NCBI RefSeq assembly: GCF_002095315.1
Contig: NZ_MLFN01000010.1
Span: forward strand, 1-64,000
From: Pantoea conspicua
GTDB lineage: Bacteria; Pseudomonadota; Gammaproteobacteria; Enterobacterales; Enterobacteriaceae
DNA: 64,000 nt
Reading direction: 5' to 3'
The number at the start of each line of letters is the position of its first letter. Positions within the stretch are counted from its first letter, which is position 1. Made by a program: the position numbers and the translations under genes. The notes below the pieces were generated by a model, which did no database searches, was not told where the DNA came from, and saw only the letters and a program-made list of their open reading frames with translations. This document shows positions 19,319 to 29,361 of the stretch, piece after piece.

Positions 19319-19966
19319 TCACTGCAGCTGCATCAGCGTCAGGTGATTGCCAAACACCGCGCCGGTATCGATGTAATGCAAATTATCCACCTCCAGCGGC
19401 TGCTGGAGGGGGGTGTGACCAAAGTAAAAAGCGTCGGCGCCTTCAATAGCGCCCCGCTGGCCCGACGCTATCGCCTGCAGCCGGCGGCGACTCCACACAA
19501 CGTCCTGCCAGTTAAGCGCTTTTTCCCAGCCATAGCGGGCTGAAGGATAATCGGCATGTGCCACCACGATAATGCGCTGCTCAAGCTGCAGATGCAGAAT
19601 CAGTGGCAGTTCACGACAGCGCTGCAGAGCGTGACGGGCATTGATCAACGCCGCACCGCGCAGTTGCCAGAACCAGTCACCACCGTTCATCTGCCAGAGT
19701 GCCACTTCGTGACCCTGTAACGCCGACAGTGCCATCTCCTCATGGTTACCGCGCACACAGCGAAACCAGGGTTCGTCAAGCAGTGCCAGGCAACCTTCAC
19801 TCTCTTCACCCCGATCGATTAAATCGCCGGTACACAGCAGTAAATCCTGTTGCGGATTGAACTGGTGGCGTAATAACAGCGCATCGAGTTCACGACGACA
19901 GCCGTGCAGGTCCCCGACAATCCAGATCCTGTCCCAGTTTTCACCGTTGAGATAGTGATAGTGCAT
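19319..19966 (-). CDS. pphA: PphA-type Ser/Thr protein phosphatase
   Basis: Metallophosphatase of the PPP family, similar to E. coli PphA (PrpA) and lambda phosphatase. All three signature motifs are intact: GDLHG (residue about 19), GDLIDRG (about 47) and GNHEE (about 74), which bind the two metals and phosphate; later His ligands are in VVAHADYPS and FYFGHTPL. 215 residues, normal length. In E. coli it signals protein misfolding and acts on tyrosine-phosphorylated proteins too. Convergent with rsmF with one base between stops. In K-12 its next neighbour is SdsR; here 12.6 kb intervene. Confidence 0.5.
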   Translation of the reverse strand: MHYHYLNGENWDRIWIVGDLHGCRRELDALLLRHQFNPQQDLLLCTGDLIDRGEESEGCLALLDEPWFRCVRGNHEEMALSALQGHEVALWQMNGGDWFWQLRGAALINARHALQRCRELPLILHLQLEQRIIVVAHADYPSARYGWEKALNWQDVVWSRRRLQAIASGQRGAIEGADAFYFGHTPLQQPLEVDNLHYIDTGAVFGNHLTLMQLQ

Positions 19967-20203
19967 AGCGTGACCTTCAGCGGAGGGGTTAACGACGATA
20001 GGTGAAGTATAGATCGGGGAGATTTACCACGCGTAAACCGAGAGCCTGGACGACGCAAGAAAGGGATTGTCCCGTCCGGCGCTGATCTCCGACACTGAGT
20101 AAAGCGGCTAGCGCTGTCAGCGACGACGTGCAACTTAGTGATATCGCCGCGTTAAGATTTTTCCAAACAGATAACCACCCGTGCCATTGGGGCCGGAAAC
20201 GAC

Positions 20204-20419
20204 TCAGGTGCGGGTTTTAGCCGGAAATTTTGCCAGCTTTTCAGCCGGACGAATCGGCCGCCGCACCAGTTCACCACCACAGTTGGGGCAAAGATGGTTC
20301 AGTGATTGTTCGGCGCAATCCGCGCAAAAGGTGCATTCAAAGGAGCAGATGCGTGCTGCGGTCGAGGCTGGGGGTAAATCGGTGTCACAGCGTTCACAGT
20401 TGGGGCGAAGTTCCAGCAT
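20204..20419 (-). CDS. DUF1272 zinc-ribbon protein
   Basis: Small 71-residue protein of the DUF1272 family. Paired cysteines, CERC near residue 8, CSFECTFCADC around 25-35 and CPNC near 44, suggest a zinc ribbon binding two metals. The C-terminal third is basic. Function unknown. Starts at ATG (MLELRPNCERCD). It lies alone between pphA and an MFS gene at the left edge of the block that is not at this place in E. coli. Confidence 0.5.
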   Translation of the reverse strand: MLELRPNCERCDTDLPPASTAARICSFECTFCADCAEQSLNHLCPNCGGELVRRPIRPAEKLAKFPAKTRT

Positions 20420-20557
20420 GGCGTTTATCCAGACGATGAAAAGTTCTCCAGCTTCGCCTGGCGAGGCCCGATTGTCGAGCCTCTAATCAGTACAATCACC
20501 TGAGGCTAAGGTGTGACCACGCTGGCGGCGACCGGTGCCGCCACGCCCTGGCTGTGA

Positions 20558-21874
20558 TTATTTTAGCGGCTCATATTCACGTTGATCTTCCTGCTCTTCG
20601 TCCGGCTCAGGCTCGCTGTTGCCCATAGACGCCTGAATCACCTCCTCTTCCAGCGTGGGTATCAACGCCGCACCCAGCGGTGAGGTGGCGAGGCTATCCG
20701 GCATCACCACATGCGGCAATGGCACTTCAGTAGTGGGCAGCGGTCCTGGGGCTTTGACATAACTCAGTCCGGCAATCACCAGCGCGCACAGGCTAAAGAA
20801 CAGGTAGAGCATATTGCTGCCAAATGGCTGTATCAGCGCCCCGATCACCAGCGGGCCGATGCTGGCACCAATGCCAAAAGCCATCAGCAGACAGGCGGTT
20901 AACGAGACCCGCCGCTCAGCGGCCACCTGATCGTTTGCCAGTGCCACCTGCAACGGATAGAGCGAAAACTGCATCATACTGGCGGCAAAGGCAATACCGA
21001 TCATCCAGTTAAAGGTCAGATGCGGCAGCAATACCAGCGGCACGCAGGCGGCAGCAAACAGCAACGACATGATGAACAGCAGTCGCTGGCGGTCGTAGCG
21101 GTCCGACAGCCAGCTGAGCGGAAACTGCGACACCAGCCCGGCAAAGATGGTCATGCTCATAAAGTAGCCGGTCTGGCTGGTGGTAAAGCCTTTACTGCTG
21201 CCATAAACCGGCGCCAGACCATAAAAAGCACCAATCACCATGCCGGTCACCAGCGTGGTACCGAGCAGTTTAGGAATGGTGCGAATGAAGTAACCGAGCT
21301 CCATCGGGGCGGGCGACATCGGCTGGACATGCGTACGGGTGGTAAGTGCAATCGGCACCAGGCAGAGAGCAAAGCAGAGCGCCACAATCAGCAGCGTGCT
21401 GACGTCAAAGCCGCTCTGCAGGCTCAGGATCACCTGTCCGCCGCTGAGACCAAGATAGGTGGCGACCATGTAAAAACCAAAAATCACCCCGCGCTGTGAC
21501 GATTCCGCCTGATCGTTGAGCCAGCTTTCCAGCACCATGTACTGACACATCATGCACAGCCCGATAATCAGGCGCAGGAAGACCCACAGCGGAATAAAAT
21601 CGGTCAGCCCATGACCAATCACCGAGGCGGTAATGATCCCGGCACAGGCAACGTAAGCGCGAATATGGCCGACACGGGCGATCAGGTTGTGCCCGACTTT
21701 GCCACCAATCACCAGCCCGATGTAGTTAGCGGCAATAATCGCCCCAATCAGTGCGCCATTGACCTGCTCGCTGGCAAGACGTAACGAAACATAGGTCGTT
21801 AACAGGCCCGAGCCCAATAGCATCAGCAGCGTGGTGGTGTACAACGGCAGAAACGTACTGAATATTTTACGCAT
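20558..21874 (-). CDS. MFS transporter, YcaD-like architecture
   Basis: Twelve-helix major facilitator of 438 residues. Motif A-like GLVIGGKVGHNLIARVGHIR between helices 2 and 3, a second copy LSWLSDRYDRQRLLF between helices 8 and 9, and ALANDQVAAERRVSLTACLL resemble the YcaD/UMF2 group. Unusual is a long acidic cytoplasmic tail (about residues 385-438, ending NSEPEPDEEQEDQREYEPLK). Substrate unknown. Transcribed leftwards, downstream of the betT terminators, so probably a separate unit. Confidence 0.5.
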   Translation of the reverse strand: MRKIFSTFLPLYTTTLLMLLGSGLLTTYVSLRLASEQVNGALIGAIIAANYIGLVIGGKVGHNLIARVGHIRAYVACAGIITASVIGHGLTDFIPLWVFLRLIIGLCMMCQYMVLESWLNDQAESSQRGVIFGFYMVATYLGLSGGQVILSLQSGFDVSTLLIVALCFALCLVPIALTTRTHVQPMSPAPMELGYFIRTIPKLLGTTLVTGMVIGAFYGLAPVYGSSKGFTTSQTGYFMSMTIFAGLVSQFPLSWLSDRYDRQRLLFIMSLLFAAACVPLVLLPHLTFNWMIGIAFAASMMQFSLYPLQVALANDQVAAERRVSLTACLLMAFGIGASIGPLVIGALIQPFGSNMLYLFFSLCALVIAGLSYVKAPGPLPTTEVPLPHVVMPDSLATSPLGAALIPTLEEEVIQASMGNSEPEPDEEQEDQREYEPLK

Positions 21875-21934
21875 ACGACTCCCTGTCTACAGCTGGCAGG
21901 CATCTGACCAGTAAGCCCTGAATATAGCCGATCA

Positions 21935-21993
21935 AATCCCGATAGGGCATCGGGATTAAAAAAAGCCCGTAAACAACGGTATGTTTACGGGCT
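21935..21993 (-). terminator. Two hairpins downstream of betT
   Basis: On the minus strand, AGCCCGTAAAC/GTTTACGGGCT (21964-21974, 21983-21993; perfect 11-base stem) followed by seven Ts terminates betT. Just beyond is a second perfect inverted repeat, AATCCCGAT/ATCGGGATT (21935-21943, 21949-21957), which may reinforce termination before the MFS gene. Confidence 0.5.
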
Positions 21994-21998
21994 GCCTG

Positions 21999-24029
21999 TT
22001 ACACGCTCGGGAAGGAGATATTACTGCCCGGCGCCTCACGGTTGAGATGGATAAAGTTCAGGTGTCGCTCATACTGATCGAGTATGTCGATAATCACCTG
22101 CTCTTTGCTGTAGTCCATCAAATCGTTACCCTGGCTGCCCTCCAGCAGGAAGGTTTCCAGTCGGTAGTAGGTCGATTTACCGCTGCGTGCGCGATAGGTA
22201 AAGCCCGGAACAGAGTATTGCTGCGGCCAGACCTGATAGACAAAATCCTGCTCTTCGCCAAGATGGACGCGCAGGTCCAGATAGCCAATCGGATTGTCAT
22301 TATCCGGTGCCACCTTTTCCAGTGTGACCCCGCCACCGCGTAGCTCCAGCTCTTTTGCCACTTCCTGCATCGCCGGATAGATAGTGTTTTCCATCATCTG
22401 CTGGGTATAACGCGAGCCAGGATAGTTCATCAGCCGCGACAGACGCTTTTTCCAGGTCAGACGATCGGTGGCATGCGCCAGATAAGGTGCAGTATCACGC
22501 GTGGCGCTGGCGCGACGGTGGTCCTCCACTTTCAGCGATTTATAGAGTCCCGCCATAACAAAGAAGATCACAAAGCTGAACGGCAGACCCATGATTACCG
22601 TAGTGTTCTGCAATGCAGAAATTCCGTTGGTCATCAGCATACTCAGGGTCAGGACCCCAATCGCGATCGACCAGAAAATACGTAGCCAGTTAGGTGCATC
22701 GCTGTTGATATCTTTCAGCTTAGAGGTGAAGTTACCCAGCACCAGCGAACCGGAGTCAGCCGAGGTGACGTAAAACAGCATCCCGGTAATGGTGGCGACC
22801 GATGCGCTGAGTTTAAACGCCGGGTATTGCGCCAGCAGGCTATAGAACCCGCGTTCGGCATGGGCCATCACTTCCTGAGCAAAACCGGCATTGCCGTGAA
22901 TGATCTGGTAGAGCGCGGCATTGCCAAACACCGACAGCCACAGCAGCGTAAAGGTAAACGGAATGATCAGGGTGCCGAGCACAAACTCGCGGATAGTACG
23001 ACCACGAGAAATACGCGCCAGGAACAGCCCGACAAATGGTGACCAGGCAACCCACCATGCCCAGAAGAACAGCGTCCAGCTATTCATCCATTGCGTCGGC
23101 CGGTCAAAGGCAAAGGTATTCAGCGTCATGCCCATGAAGCGGTTGATGTAATCGCCGACGTTCAGCACCAGCGCATTCAGCAGGAATTCGGTATTACCGA
23201 AGAACAGCACAAACAGGATCAGTCCCAGCGCCAGCACTACATTCAGCTCTGACAGGATGCGGATCCCTTTGTCGACGCCGGAGGTCACCGAAATCGTGGC
23301 GATTACTACCGACAGCACAATCAGCGCGGTCTGCGCGGTCAGCCCTTCCGGAATATCAAACAGCACCTTCAGACCGTAATTCAGCTGTACCACCCCAATG
23401 CCGAGCGTGGTGGCGATACCAAAAATGGTGCCGACCACCGCAGCGATATCAACGGTATGCCCAATCGGACCGTAGATTCGTTTGCCAAATATCGGGTAGA
23501 GCGCCGAACGAATGGTCAGCGGCAGGTTATAGCGATAGCTGAAGTAGCCAAGCGCAATGCCCATCAGTGCATACATCGACCAGCCGGTCAGACCGTAGTG
23601 GAACAGCGTCCAGACCATCGACTGGCGAGCGGCTTCCAGCGTCTGCCCTGCCCCTTCCGGCGGCTGCATGTACTGGGTCACCGGTTCGGCGACCGAGAAG
23701 AACATCAGGTCGATACCGATACCGGCGGCAAACAACATCGCCGACCAGCTCAGCACGCTGAATTCGGGTTTGGATTGCTCAGGTCCCAGCTTGATCGAGC
23801 CAAACCGTGAGCAGGCCATGTAGAGCACAAACACGATGTAGAGCGTAGCAGCCAGCATGTAGTACCAGCCGAAGGTCGCGGAGACCCAGTTCACCGCCGA
23901 GAGGATCCAGCCGCCGGCCAGATCGCTGTAGAGAATCGTCACAAGTGAAAACGTCAGAATCAATCCGGCAGAGGTGTAAAACACAACGGGATTGAGTCTG
24001 TCTTTTTCACCGGCAGGTGGATTATTCAT
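21999..24029 (-). CDS. betT: BetT, high-affinity choline transporter
   Basis: Inner-membrane BCCT-family carrier importing choline by proton symport. Twelve hydrophobic helices; the substrate-box tryptophans are in FFWAWWVAWSPFVGLFLARI (helix 8), with the family's GIGID and SGVDKGIRILSELN segments. A long hydrophilic C-terminal domain (about residues 505-676) is typical of BetT and regulates transport by osmolarity in relatives. Length 676, as in E. coli. Divergent from betIBA over a 257-base region that holds a BetI-type operator, so all four genes are likely choline-induced together. Confidence 0.5.
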   Translation of the reverse strand: MNNPPAGEKDRLNPVVFYTSAGLILTFSLVTILYSDLAGGWILSAVNWVSATFGWYYMLAATLYIVFVLYMACSRFGSIKLGPEQSKPEFSVLSWSAMLFAAGIGIDLMFFSVAEPVTQYMQPPEGAGQTLEAARQSMVWTLFHYGLTGWSMYALMGIALGYFSYRYNLPLTIRSALYPIFGKRIYGPIGHTVDIAAVVGTIFGIATTLGIGVVQLNYGLKVLFDIPEGLTAQTALIVLSVVIATISVTSGVDKGIRILSELNVVLALGLILFVLFFGNTEFLLNALVLNVGDYINRFMGMTLNTFAFDRPTQWMNSWTLFFWAWWVAWSPFVGLFLARISRGRTIREFVLGTLIIPFTFTLLWLSVFGNAALYQIIHGNAGFAQEVMAHAERGFYSLLAQYPAFKLSASVATITGMLFYVTSADSGSLVLGNFTSKLKDINSDAPNWLRIFWSIAIGVLTLSMLMTNGISALQNTTVIMGLPFSFVIFFVMAGLYKSLKVEDHRRASATRDTAPYLAHATDRLTWKKRLSRLMNYPGSRYTQQMMENTIYPAMQEVAKELELRGGGVTLEKVAPDNDNPIGYLDLRVHLGEEQDFVYQVWPQQYSVPGFTYRARSGKSTYYRLETFLLEGSQGNDLMDYSKEQVIIDILDQYERHLNFIHLNREAPGSNISFPSV

Positions 24030-24225
24030 CGATTACCTCTGGTTAGTTTTCCTGAAAATACGCAATGGATAAATGTCGCCGTCTGCGGCTGACGCGCCGT
24101 GCGGCCTGTTGTTGTACTGTCTCTTCCTGATTCGTCGCTTCGGCAATCGGGTCAGTCTTCGCACTCAATGCCGTTTCGCTTTCGCTACATTTAAAGAACA
24201 GCATCCTAACAACTTTTCTTTTTAT

Positions 24226-24239
24226 ATTGAACGTGCAAT
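24226..24239. promoter_or_regulatory. BetI operator between betT and betI
   Basis: ATTGAACGTGCAAT: half sites ATTG and CAAT around a central ACGT. It matches the BetI operator of E. coli as I recall it (ATTGAACGT-CAAT type) and lies in the shared betT-betI promoter region, where BetI represses in the absence of choline. Confidence 0.5.
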
Positions 24240-24286
24240 CAAAAAAAGTTTTAATAGGTACTCGATTTGAGGGTGGAGCTGGAGCT

Positions 24287-24880
24287 ATGCCAAAGGTGGG
24301 GATGCAGCCGATACGACGTCGGCAATTGATTGATGCGACCCTGAGCACGATTAACGAAGTGGGGATTAATGATGCCACCATCGCCCAGATTGCCCGCCGG
24401 GCGGGTGTGTCAACCGGCATCATTAGTCATTACTTTAAAGACAAAAACGGCCTGCTGGAAGCGACGATGCGTGATGTGACGCGCCAGTTGCGCGATGCGG
24501 TCTCAAGCCGGCTGCAGCCGCTGGCTGATGCCCCGGCAGAGCAGCGTCTGCGGGCCATCGTCGATGGCAATTTCGATGAAACCCAGGTTCACAGCGCCGC
24601 AATGAAAGCCTGGCTCGATTTCTGGGCAAGCAGTATGCATCAGCCCCAGTTGAATCGGCTTGAGCGGGTCAGCAGTCGACGACTTTACTCGACGCTGGTC
24701 GCCGAATTTCGCCGCGAGCTGCCGCTGGAACAGGCTCGCCTTGCTGCCCACGGGTTAGCCGCCCTGATCGACGGCTTATGGTTACGCGCCGCGCTGAGCG
24801 GTAAGCCGTTTAAGCCGGTGGTGGCCCGCGCACTGACTACCCAATTCATCCGTCAGCAACTGGCTGGCGAGCACGAATAA
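24287..24880 (+). CDS. betI: BetI, choline-responsive TetR-type repressor
   Basis: TetR-family repressor of the bet genes. N-terminal helix-turn-helix (residues about 25-50: [22 protein letters not shown]) and a C-terminal ligand domain including [15 protein letters not shown] and [15 protein letters not shown]. 197 residues, like E. coli BetI. The ATG at 24287 ([15 protein letters not shown]) fits the family and has GGTGGAG upstream; the frame open to 24227 is not conserved and overlaps the operator. First gene of betI-betB-betA, 14 bases before betB. Confidence 0.5.
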   Translation: MPKVGMQPIRRRQLIDATLSTINEVGINDATIAQIARRAGVSTGIISHYFKDKNGLLEATMRDVTRQLRDAVSSRLQPLADAPAEQRLRAIVDGNFDETQVHSAAMKAWLDFWASSMHQPQLNRLERVSSRRLYSTLVAEFRRELPLEQARLAAHGLAALIDGLWLRAALSGKPFKPVVARALTTQFIRQQLAGEHE

Positions 24881-24894
24881 CGGAAGGAGATAAC

Positions 24895-26367
24895 ATGTCC
24901 CGATTCACCGAGCAGAAACTCTACATCGCTGGCGCTTACGTTGCCGCGACGTCTGGCGAAACGTTCCAGACCATCAACCCGGCTAACGGCGACGTGCTGG
25001 CCGAAGTCCACGCTGCCGGTCAGCAGGATGTCGATCGCGCCGTTGCCGCCGCCAGAAAAGGCCAGAAAGTCTGGGCCGCGATGACCGCAATGGAGCGTTC
25101 ACGCATTCTGCGCCGCGCAGTCGATATCTTGCGTGAACGGAACGATGAACTGGCAGAGCTTGAGATGCTCGATACCGGTAAACCACTGAGCGAAACCGCC
25201 AGCGTCGACATCGTTACCGGTGCAGACGTGCTGGAATACTACGCCGGTCTGGTGCCGGCACTGGAAGGCCAGCAGATCCCACTGCGAGACACTTCTTTCG
25301 TCTATACCCGCCGCGAACCGCTGGGCGTGGTCGCCGGTATCGGCGCCTGGAACTACCCGATTCAGATCGCACTGTGGAAATCCGCCCCGGCACTGGCGGC
25401 CGGCAACGCGATGATTTTCAAACCCAGCGAAGTCACGCCGCTGACCGCGCTGAAACTGGCGGAAATTTACACCGAAGCGGGCTTGCCGGACGGCGTATTC
25501 AACGTGTTGCCTGGCATCGGCTCGGTCACCGGCCAGTTGCTGACCGAACATCCGGGTATCGATAAAGTGTCGTTTACCGGTGGCGTGGTCAGCGGCAAAA
25601 AAGTGATGGCCAACGCTGCAGGTTCAACGCTGAAAGAGGTCACGATGGAGCTGGGCGGTAAATCTCCGTTGATCATCTTCGACGACGCGGACCTCGATCT
25701 GGCGGCTGACATCGCCATGATGGCGAACTTCTACAGTTCCGGCCAGGTCTGCACCAACGGTACCCGGGTGTTTATTCCGACAAAACTGCAGGCAGCTTTT
25801 GAAGCCAAAATCAGCGAGCGCGTCGCCCGCATCCGGGCTGGCGATCTGCGCCAGCCGGAGACCAACTTTGGTCCGATGGTCAGCTTCAGCCATCGCGACA
25901 ACGTGATGCGCTACATCGAATCCGGCATTGCCGAAGGCGCGCGCCTGCTGTGCGGCGGCAAGCGTCTGACCGGGGGCGAGTTCGATCAGGGTGCCTGGGT
26001 GGCACCCACGGTATTCACCGACTGCCGCGATGAGATGAAAATCGTCCGTGAAGAGATCTTCGGACCGGTGATGTCGATTCTGAGCTACGACAGCGAAGAA
26101 GAAGTGATCCGCCGCGCCAACGACACCGACTTTGGCCTGGCGGCCGGTCTGGTGACCCAGGATCTCAACCGGGCGCACCGCGTGATTCACCAGATCGAAG
26201 CCGGCATCTGCTGGATCAACACCTGGGGTGAATCGGCGGCGGAAATGCCGGTCGGCGGCTACAAGCACTCCGGAATCGGACGCGAAAATGGCCTGATGAC
26301 GCTGCAAAGCTATACCCAGGTGAAGTCAGTGCAGGTTGAGCTGTCGCGCTTTCAGTCTGTATTTTAA
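24895..26367 (+). CDS. betB: BetB, betaine aldehyde dehydrogenase
   Basis: NAD(P)-dependent oxidation of betaine aldehyde to the osmoprotectant glycine betaine. Aldehyde dehydrogenase superfamily: catalytic Cys in [13 protein letters not shown], catalytic Glu in [13 protein letters not shown], cofactor loop [12 protein letters not shown] and the GAWNYPIQI motif. 490 residues, as in E. coli. A good ribosome site (GGAAGGAG) precedes the ATG. Second step of the pathway started by BetA, 24 bases upstream of betA. Confidence 0.5.
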   Translation: MSRFTEQKLYIAGAYVAATSGETFQTINPANGDVLAEVHAAGQQDVDRAVAAARKGQKVWAAMTAMERSRILRRAVDILRERNDELAELEMLDTGKPLSETASVDIVTGADVLEYYAGLVPALEGQQIPLRDTSFVYTRREPLGVVAGIGAWNYPIQIALWKSAPALAAGNAMIFKPSEVTPLTALKLAEIYTEAGLPDGVFNVLPGIGSVTGQLLTEHPGIDKVSFTGGVVSGKKVMANAAGSTLKEVTMELGGKSPLIIFDDADLDLAADIAMMANFYSSGQVCTNGTRVFIPTKLQAAFEAKISERVARIRAGDLRQPETNFGPMVSFSHRDNVMRYIESGIAEGARLLCGGKRLTGGEFDQGAWVAPTVFTDCRDEMKIVREEIFGPVMSILSYDSEEEVIRRANDTDFGLAAGLVTQDLNRAHRVIHQIEAGICWINTWGESAAEMPVGGYKHSGIGRENGLMTLQSYTQVKSVQVELSRFQSVF

Positions 26368-26391
26368 TCATTAAAACCTGAGGAACGATGA

Positions 26392-28074
26392 ATGGAATTT
26401 GATTACATCATTATTGGAGCCGGATCCGCAGGGAACGTTTTGGCCACCCGTCTGACCGAGGACAGCAGCGTAAATGTGCTGTTGCTGGAAGCGGGCGGCC
26501 CGGATTATCGATTTGATTTCAGGACCCAGATGCCCGCGGCGCTGGCCTATCCCTTGCAGGGAAAACGTTATAACTGGGCGTACGAAACCGAGCCAGAGCC
26601 TTACATGAACAATCGCCGCATGGAGTGTGGTCGCGGCAAAGGTCTGGGTGGTTCGTCGCTGATTAACGGTATGTGTTACATCCGCGGTAACGCGATGGAT
26701 CTGGATAACTGGGCCACCGCACCGGGTCTGGAGCACTGGAGCTATCCCGACTGCCTGCCCTACTACCGTAAAGCGGAAACCCGCGATATCGGCCCGAATG
26801 ACTTCCACGGCGGTGACGGCCCGGTCTGCGTGGCGACGCCAAAAGCGGGCAATAACGTGCTGTTTGAAGCGATGATCGAAGCCGGCGTGCAGGCGGGTTA
26901 TCCGCGCACCGACGACCTCAACGGTTTTCAGCAGGAAGGTTTTGGTCCGATGGATCGCACCGTGACACCGCAGGGACGCCGTTCCAGCACTGCGCGCGGC
27001 TACCTTGATCAGGCAAAAGGCCGGCCAAACCTGAAAATTATTACCCATGCCACTACTGATCGGATTGTGTTCGACGGCAAACAAGCAGTCGGCGTGGAGT
27101 ACCTGCAGGGTGACAGCAACAGCATCCTCAAGGTGACCGCGCGTCGCGAAGTGCTGTTGTGCGCCGGTGCCATCGCTTCGCCGCAAATCCTGCAGCGTTC
27201 CGGCGTCGGTTCGCCCGACCTGCTGAAGCAGTTCGATATCCCGCTGGTACAGGATCTGCCAGGCGTGGGTGAAAACCTGCAGGACCATCTGGAAATGTAT
27301 CTGCAATATGAATGCAAAGAGCCGGTATCACTCTATCCGGCGCTGAAATGGTGGAACCAGCCGAAAATCGGTGCCGAGTGGATGTTCAATGGCAGCGGAA
27401 CTGGCGCCAGCAACCAGTTTGAAGCGGGCGGTTTTATCCGCAGCCGTGAAGAGTTCAGCTGGCCGAATATTCAGTACCACTTCCTGCCGGTGGCGATTAA
27501 CTACAACGGTTCGAATGCGGTTGATGCACACGGTTTCCAGTGTCACGTCGGCTCAATGCGTTCACCGAGCCGTGGACACGTCCGCCTGAAGTCACGCGAT
27601 CCGCGCCGTCATCCGGCTATTCTGTTCAACTACATGTCGCATGAGCAGGACTGGCACGAGTTCCGTGACGCGATTCGTATTACCCGTGAGATCATTAACC
27701 AGCCTGCGCTGGATAAATACCGCGGACGTGAAATCAGTCCCGGGCTGGAGTGCCAGACTGATGAGCAGCTGGATGAGTTTGTGCGTAACCATGGTGAAAC
27801 CGCTTATCACCCGTGCGGCACCTGTAAAATGGGTCACGACGAAATGTCCGTGGTGGATGGTGAAGGCAAAGTGCATGGTCTGAAAGGTTTACGCGTGGTC
27901 GATGCGTCCATCATGCCATTGATCATCACCGGAAATCTCAACGCCACCACTATCATGATTGGTGAGAAGATTGCCGATATTATCCGTGGTCGCGAGCCCC
28001 TGCCACGCAGCACCGCCCGCTATTATGTGGCAGGTGATGCGCCGGTGCGTACGGTACCACAACGCGCAAAGTAA
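26392..28074 (+). CDS. betA: BetA, choline dehydrogenase
   Basis: FAD-dependent GMC oxidoreductase at the inner membrane that oxidises choline to betaine aldehyde. The N-terminal dinucleotide-binding motif [16 protein letters not shown] is followed by LLLEAGG; GMC signature 1 around [20 protein letters not shown] and signature 2 at [15 protein letters not shown]; the C-terminal active-site region holds [10 protein letters not shown] and [15 protein letters not shown]. 560 residues, normal. Last gene of betIBA; a strong terminator follows 23 bases after the stop. Confidence 0.5.
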   Translation: MEFDYIIIGAGSAGNVLATRLTEDSSVNVLLLEAGGPDYRFDFRTQMPAALAYPLQGKRYNWAYETEPEPYMNNRRMECGRGKGLGGSSLINGMCYIRGNAMDLDNWATAPGLEHWSYPDCLPYYRKAETRDIGPNDFHGGDGPVCVATPKAGNNVLFEAMIEAGVQAGYPRTDDLNGFQQEGFGPMDRTVTPQGRRSSTARGYLDQAKGRPNLKIITHATTDRIVFDGKQAVGVEYLQGDSNSILKVTARREVLLCAGAIASPQILQRSGVGSPDLLKQFDIPLVQDLPGVGENLQDHLEMYLQYECKEPVSLYPALKWWNQPKIGAEWMFNGSGTGASNQFEAGGFIRSREEFSWPNIQYHFLPVAINYNGSNAVDAHGFQCHVGSMRSPSRGHVRLKSRDPRRHPAILFNYMSHEQDWHEFRDAIRITREIINQPALDKYRGREISPGLECQTDEQLDEFVRNHGETAYHPCGTCKMGHDEMSVVDGEGKVHGLKGLRVVDASIMPLIITGNLNATTIMIGEKIADIIRGREPLPRSTARYYVAGDAPVRTVPQRAK

Positions 28075-28097
28075 TCAGTGACGTTGTCACGTAAATA

Positions 28098-28127
28098 CAG
28101 CCGGGCACTGGGTTGCCCGGCTGTTTT
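28098..28127 (+). terminator. Terminator of betIBA
   Basis: CAGCCGGGCA (28098-28107), 6-base loop, TGCCCGGCTG (28114-28123), then TTTTA. Perfect 10-base GC-rich stem. Confidence 0.5.
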
Positions 28128-28219
28128 ATATTCTCCCCTGACCAATACAACCCTCCTTATTACTCTTACTTTCCAATGTGTCAGACCTGAACGAATCCAA
28201 AACGAAGCATATTCTGCTG

Positions 28220-28249
28220 TTGATTACCTGTTGAGCAAAATGCTATAAA
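28220..28249 (+). promoter_or_regulatory. Candidate sigma-70 promoter of the mdtJI leader
   Basis: TTGATT (28220-28225), 18-base spacer, TATAAA (28244-28249). If used, transcription would start near 28256 and leave a leader of about 240 bases before mdtJ. Nothing else stands out in 28128-28323. Confidence 0.5.
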
Positions 28250-28323
28250 TCTGGCGTGTTTAATACCGGAGGCATATTTCGTCCACTGATGAGAAGCAAC
28301 AATGTGGATGCGTCGTTAATATT

Positions 28324-28416
28324 ATGAGCAGAATGTTCATTTCAATCCCTGTCAAAATCACCGCTTTCCTCTCTGGCTGGAACGCCGCCGATCAGCACTG
28401 GCGCAGCGCCCTGTAG
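28324..28416 (+). CDS. Candidate upstream ORF (mdtU-like) in the mdtJI leader
   Basis: Thirty-codon open frame in the mdtJI leader, starting MSRMFISIPVKITAF and ending DQHWRSAL before TAG; a second in-frame ATG is at 28333. E. coli has a regulatory upstream ORF, mdtU, before mdtJI that couples expression to spermidine (established knowledge; sequence not compared here). Position and length fit, but no clear ribosome site precedes either ATG, so translation is unproven. A separate five-codon frame (MWMRR) lies just upstream at 28301. Confidence 0.5.
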   Translation: MSRMFISIPVKITAFLSGWNAADQHWRSAL

Positions 28417-28446
28417 TCCCCTTTCCACTTCGACTGAATTCTGAGT

Positions 28447-28471
28447 CTGCTGACACCTCGTGTGATAGCAG
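28447..28471 (+). promoter_or_regulatory. Leader hairpin just before the mdtJ ribosome site
   Basis: CTGCT (28447-28451) and ACAC (28453-28456) pair with GTGT (28460-28463) and AGCAG (28467-28471) around a 3-base loop. It lies between the candidate upstream ORF and the mdtJ ribosome site, well placed to affect translation; function is inferred. Confidence 0.5.
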
Positions 28472-28498
28472 GAATGGCTATCGTTGCTGGAGAAGCCC

Positions 28499-28849
28499 AT
28501 GCGTGCATGGATCTTATTATCACTCGCTATTGTTACTGAAATTATCGGCACCCTGTTTATGAAATGGTCCAGCCTGAGCGGCAGCCAGTCGGGCTACCTG
28601 ATGCTGCTGGGCATGATTGCCTGTTCCTATATTTTGCTGAGCTTTGCCATCAAACGCATCGCGTTGGGGGTGGCTTACGCGCTGTGGGAAGGGATTGGCA
28701 TTATGCTGATTACTTTGTTCAGCGTGCAGCTGTTTGGCGAAACCCTGACCCTGCTGAAACTCTGTGGCCTGGTGACGCTGATAGCGGGCATTGTGCTGAT
28801 CAAAACCGGCACCCTGACCACGCCGGAGGTGAGTCATGGTTATCGCTGA
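28499..28849 (+). CDS. mdtJ: MdtJ, spermidine exporter subunit (SMR)
   Basis: Four-helix small multidrug resistance protein which, paired with MdtI, exports spermidine. Family marks: ATG-proximal [20 protein letters not shown] with the essential membrane Glu in helix 1, and [20 protein letters not shown]. 116 residues. Start 28499 (MRAWILL) has GGAG upstream; an upstream in-frame TTG is unlikely. The 3' end overlaps mdtI by 14 bases, so the two subunits are translationally coupled, as expected for a heteromeric SMR pair. Confidence 0.5.
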   Translation: MRAWILLSLAIVTEIIGTLFMKWSSLSGSQSGYLMLLGMIACSYILLSFAIKRIALGVAYALWEGIGIMLITLFSVQLFGETLTLLKLCGLVTLIAGIVLIKTGTLTTPEVSHGYR

Positions 28850-29165
28850 TCTGATTCATCCCGCCTGGCTCGCGCTGGCGGTCGTGCTGGAAATTGCCGC
28901 TAACATCTTCCTTAAATACTCCAATGGTTTTAAGAAACCTCTGATTGGTGCGCTTTCACTGGCGTCGGTATTGCTGGCCTTTAGTGCGCTGGCACAAGCG
29001 GTGAAAGGCATCGAATTATCGGTGGCCTATGCGGTCTGGGGTGGTTTTGGGATTATTGCCACTGTCGCGGCCGGCTGGGTGTTATTTGGCCAGCGTCTCA
29101 ACAGGAAAGGCTGGGCCGGATTAACCCTGCTACTGGCCGGTATGATCCTGTTAAAGCTGGCCTGA
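28836..29165 (+). CDS. mdtI: MdtI, spermidine exporter subunit (SMR)
   Basis: Partner of MdtJ in polyamine export. Four hydrophobic helices; helix 1 [20 protein letters not shown] carries the conserved Glu, and [16 protein letters not shown] and [20 protein letters not shown] match E. coli MdtI closely. 109 residues, normal length. Starts inside the end of mdtJ. Spermidine export avoids polyamine toxicity. In K-12 mdtJI lie elsewhere, so the pair has a different neighbourhood here. Confidence 0.5.
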   Translation: MVIADLIHPAWLALAVVLEIAANIFLKYSNGFKKPLIGALSLASVLLAFSALAQAVKGIELSVAYAVWGGFGIIATVAAGWVLFGQRLNRKGWAGLTLLLAGMILLKLA

Positions 29166-29361
29166 TGGACTCCGACAGATGATTTGCGCGGGTTGACGGC
29201 AGGCTGTTAACCCGCAGCATTTTCTTGCCTGTTCCTCCTGATTTTTACTGCTGAAACGTGCTCAGAATGTTCCCACTTTGTTGCCGCCCCGTTTACTTAA
29301 GCGCAACCATAAGGCTAAGTGAGCGCCCAAAGATGGGTAAAACGGAAAACGAGGAAGTTTC

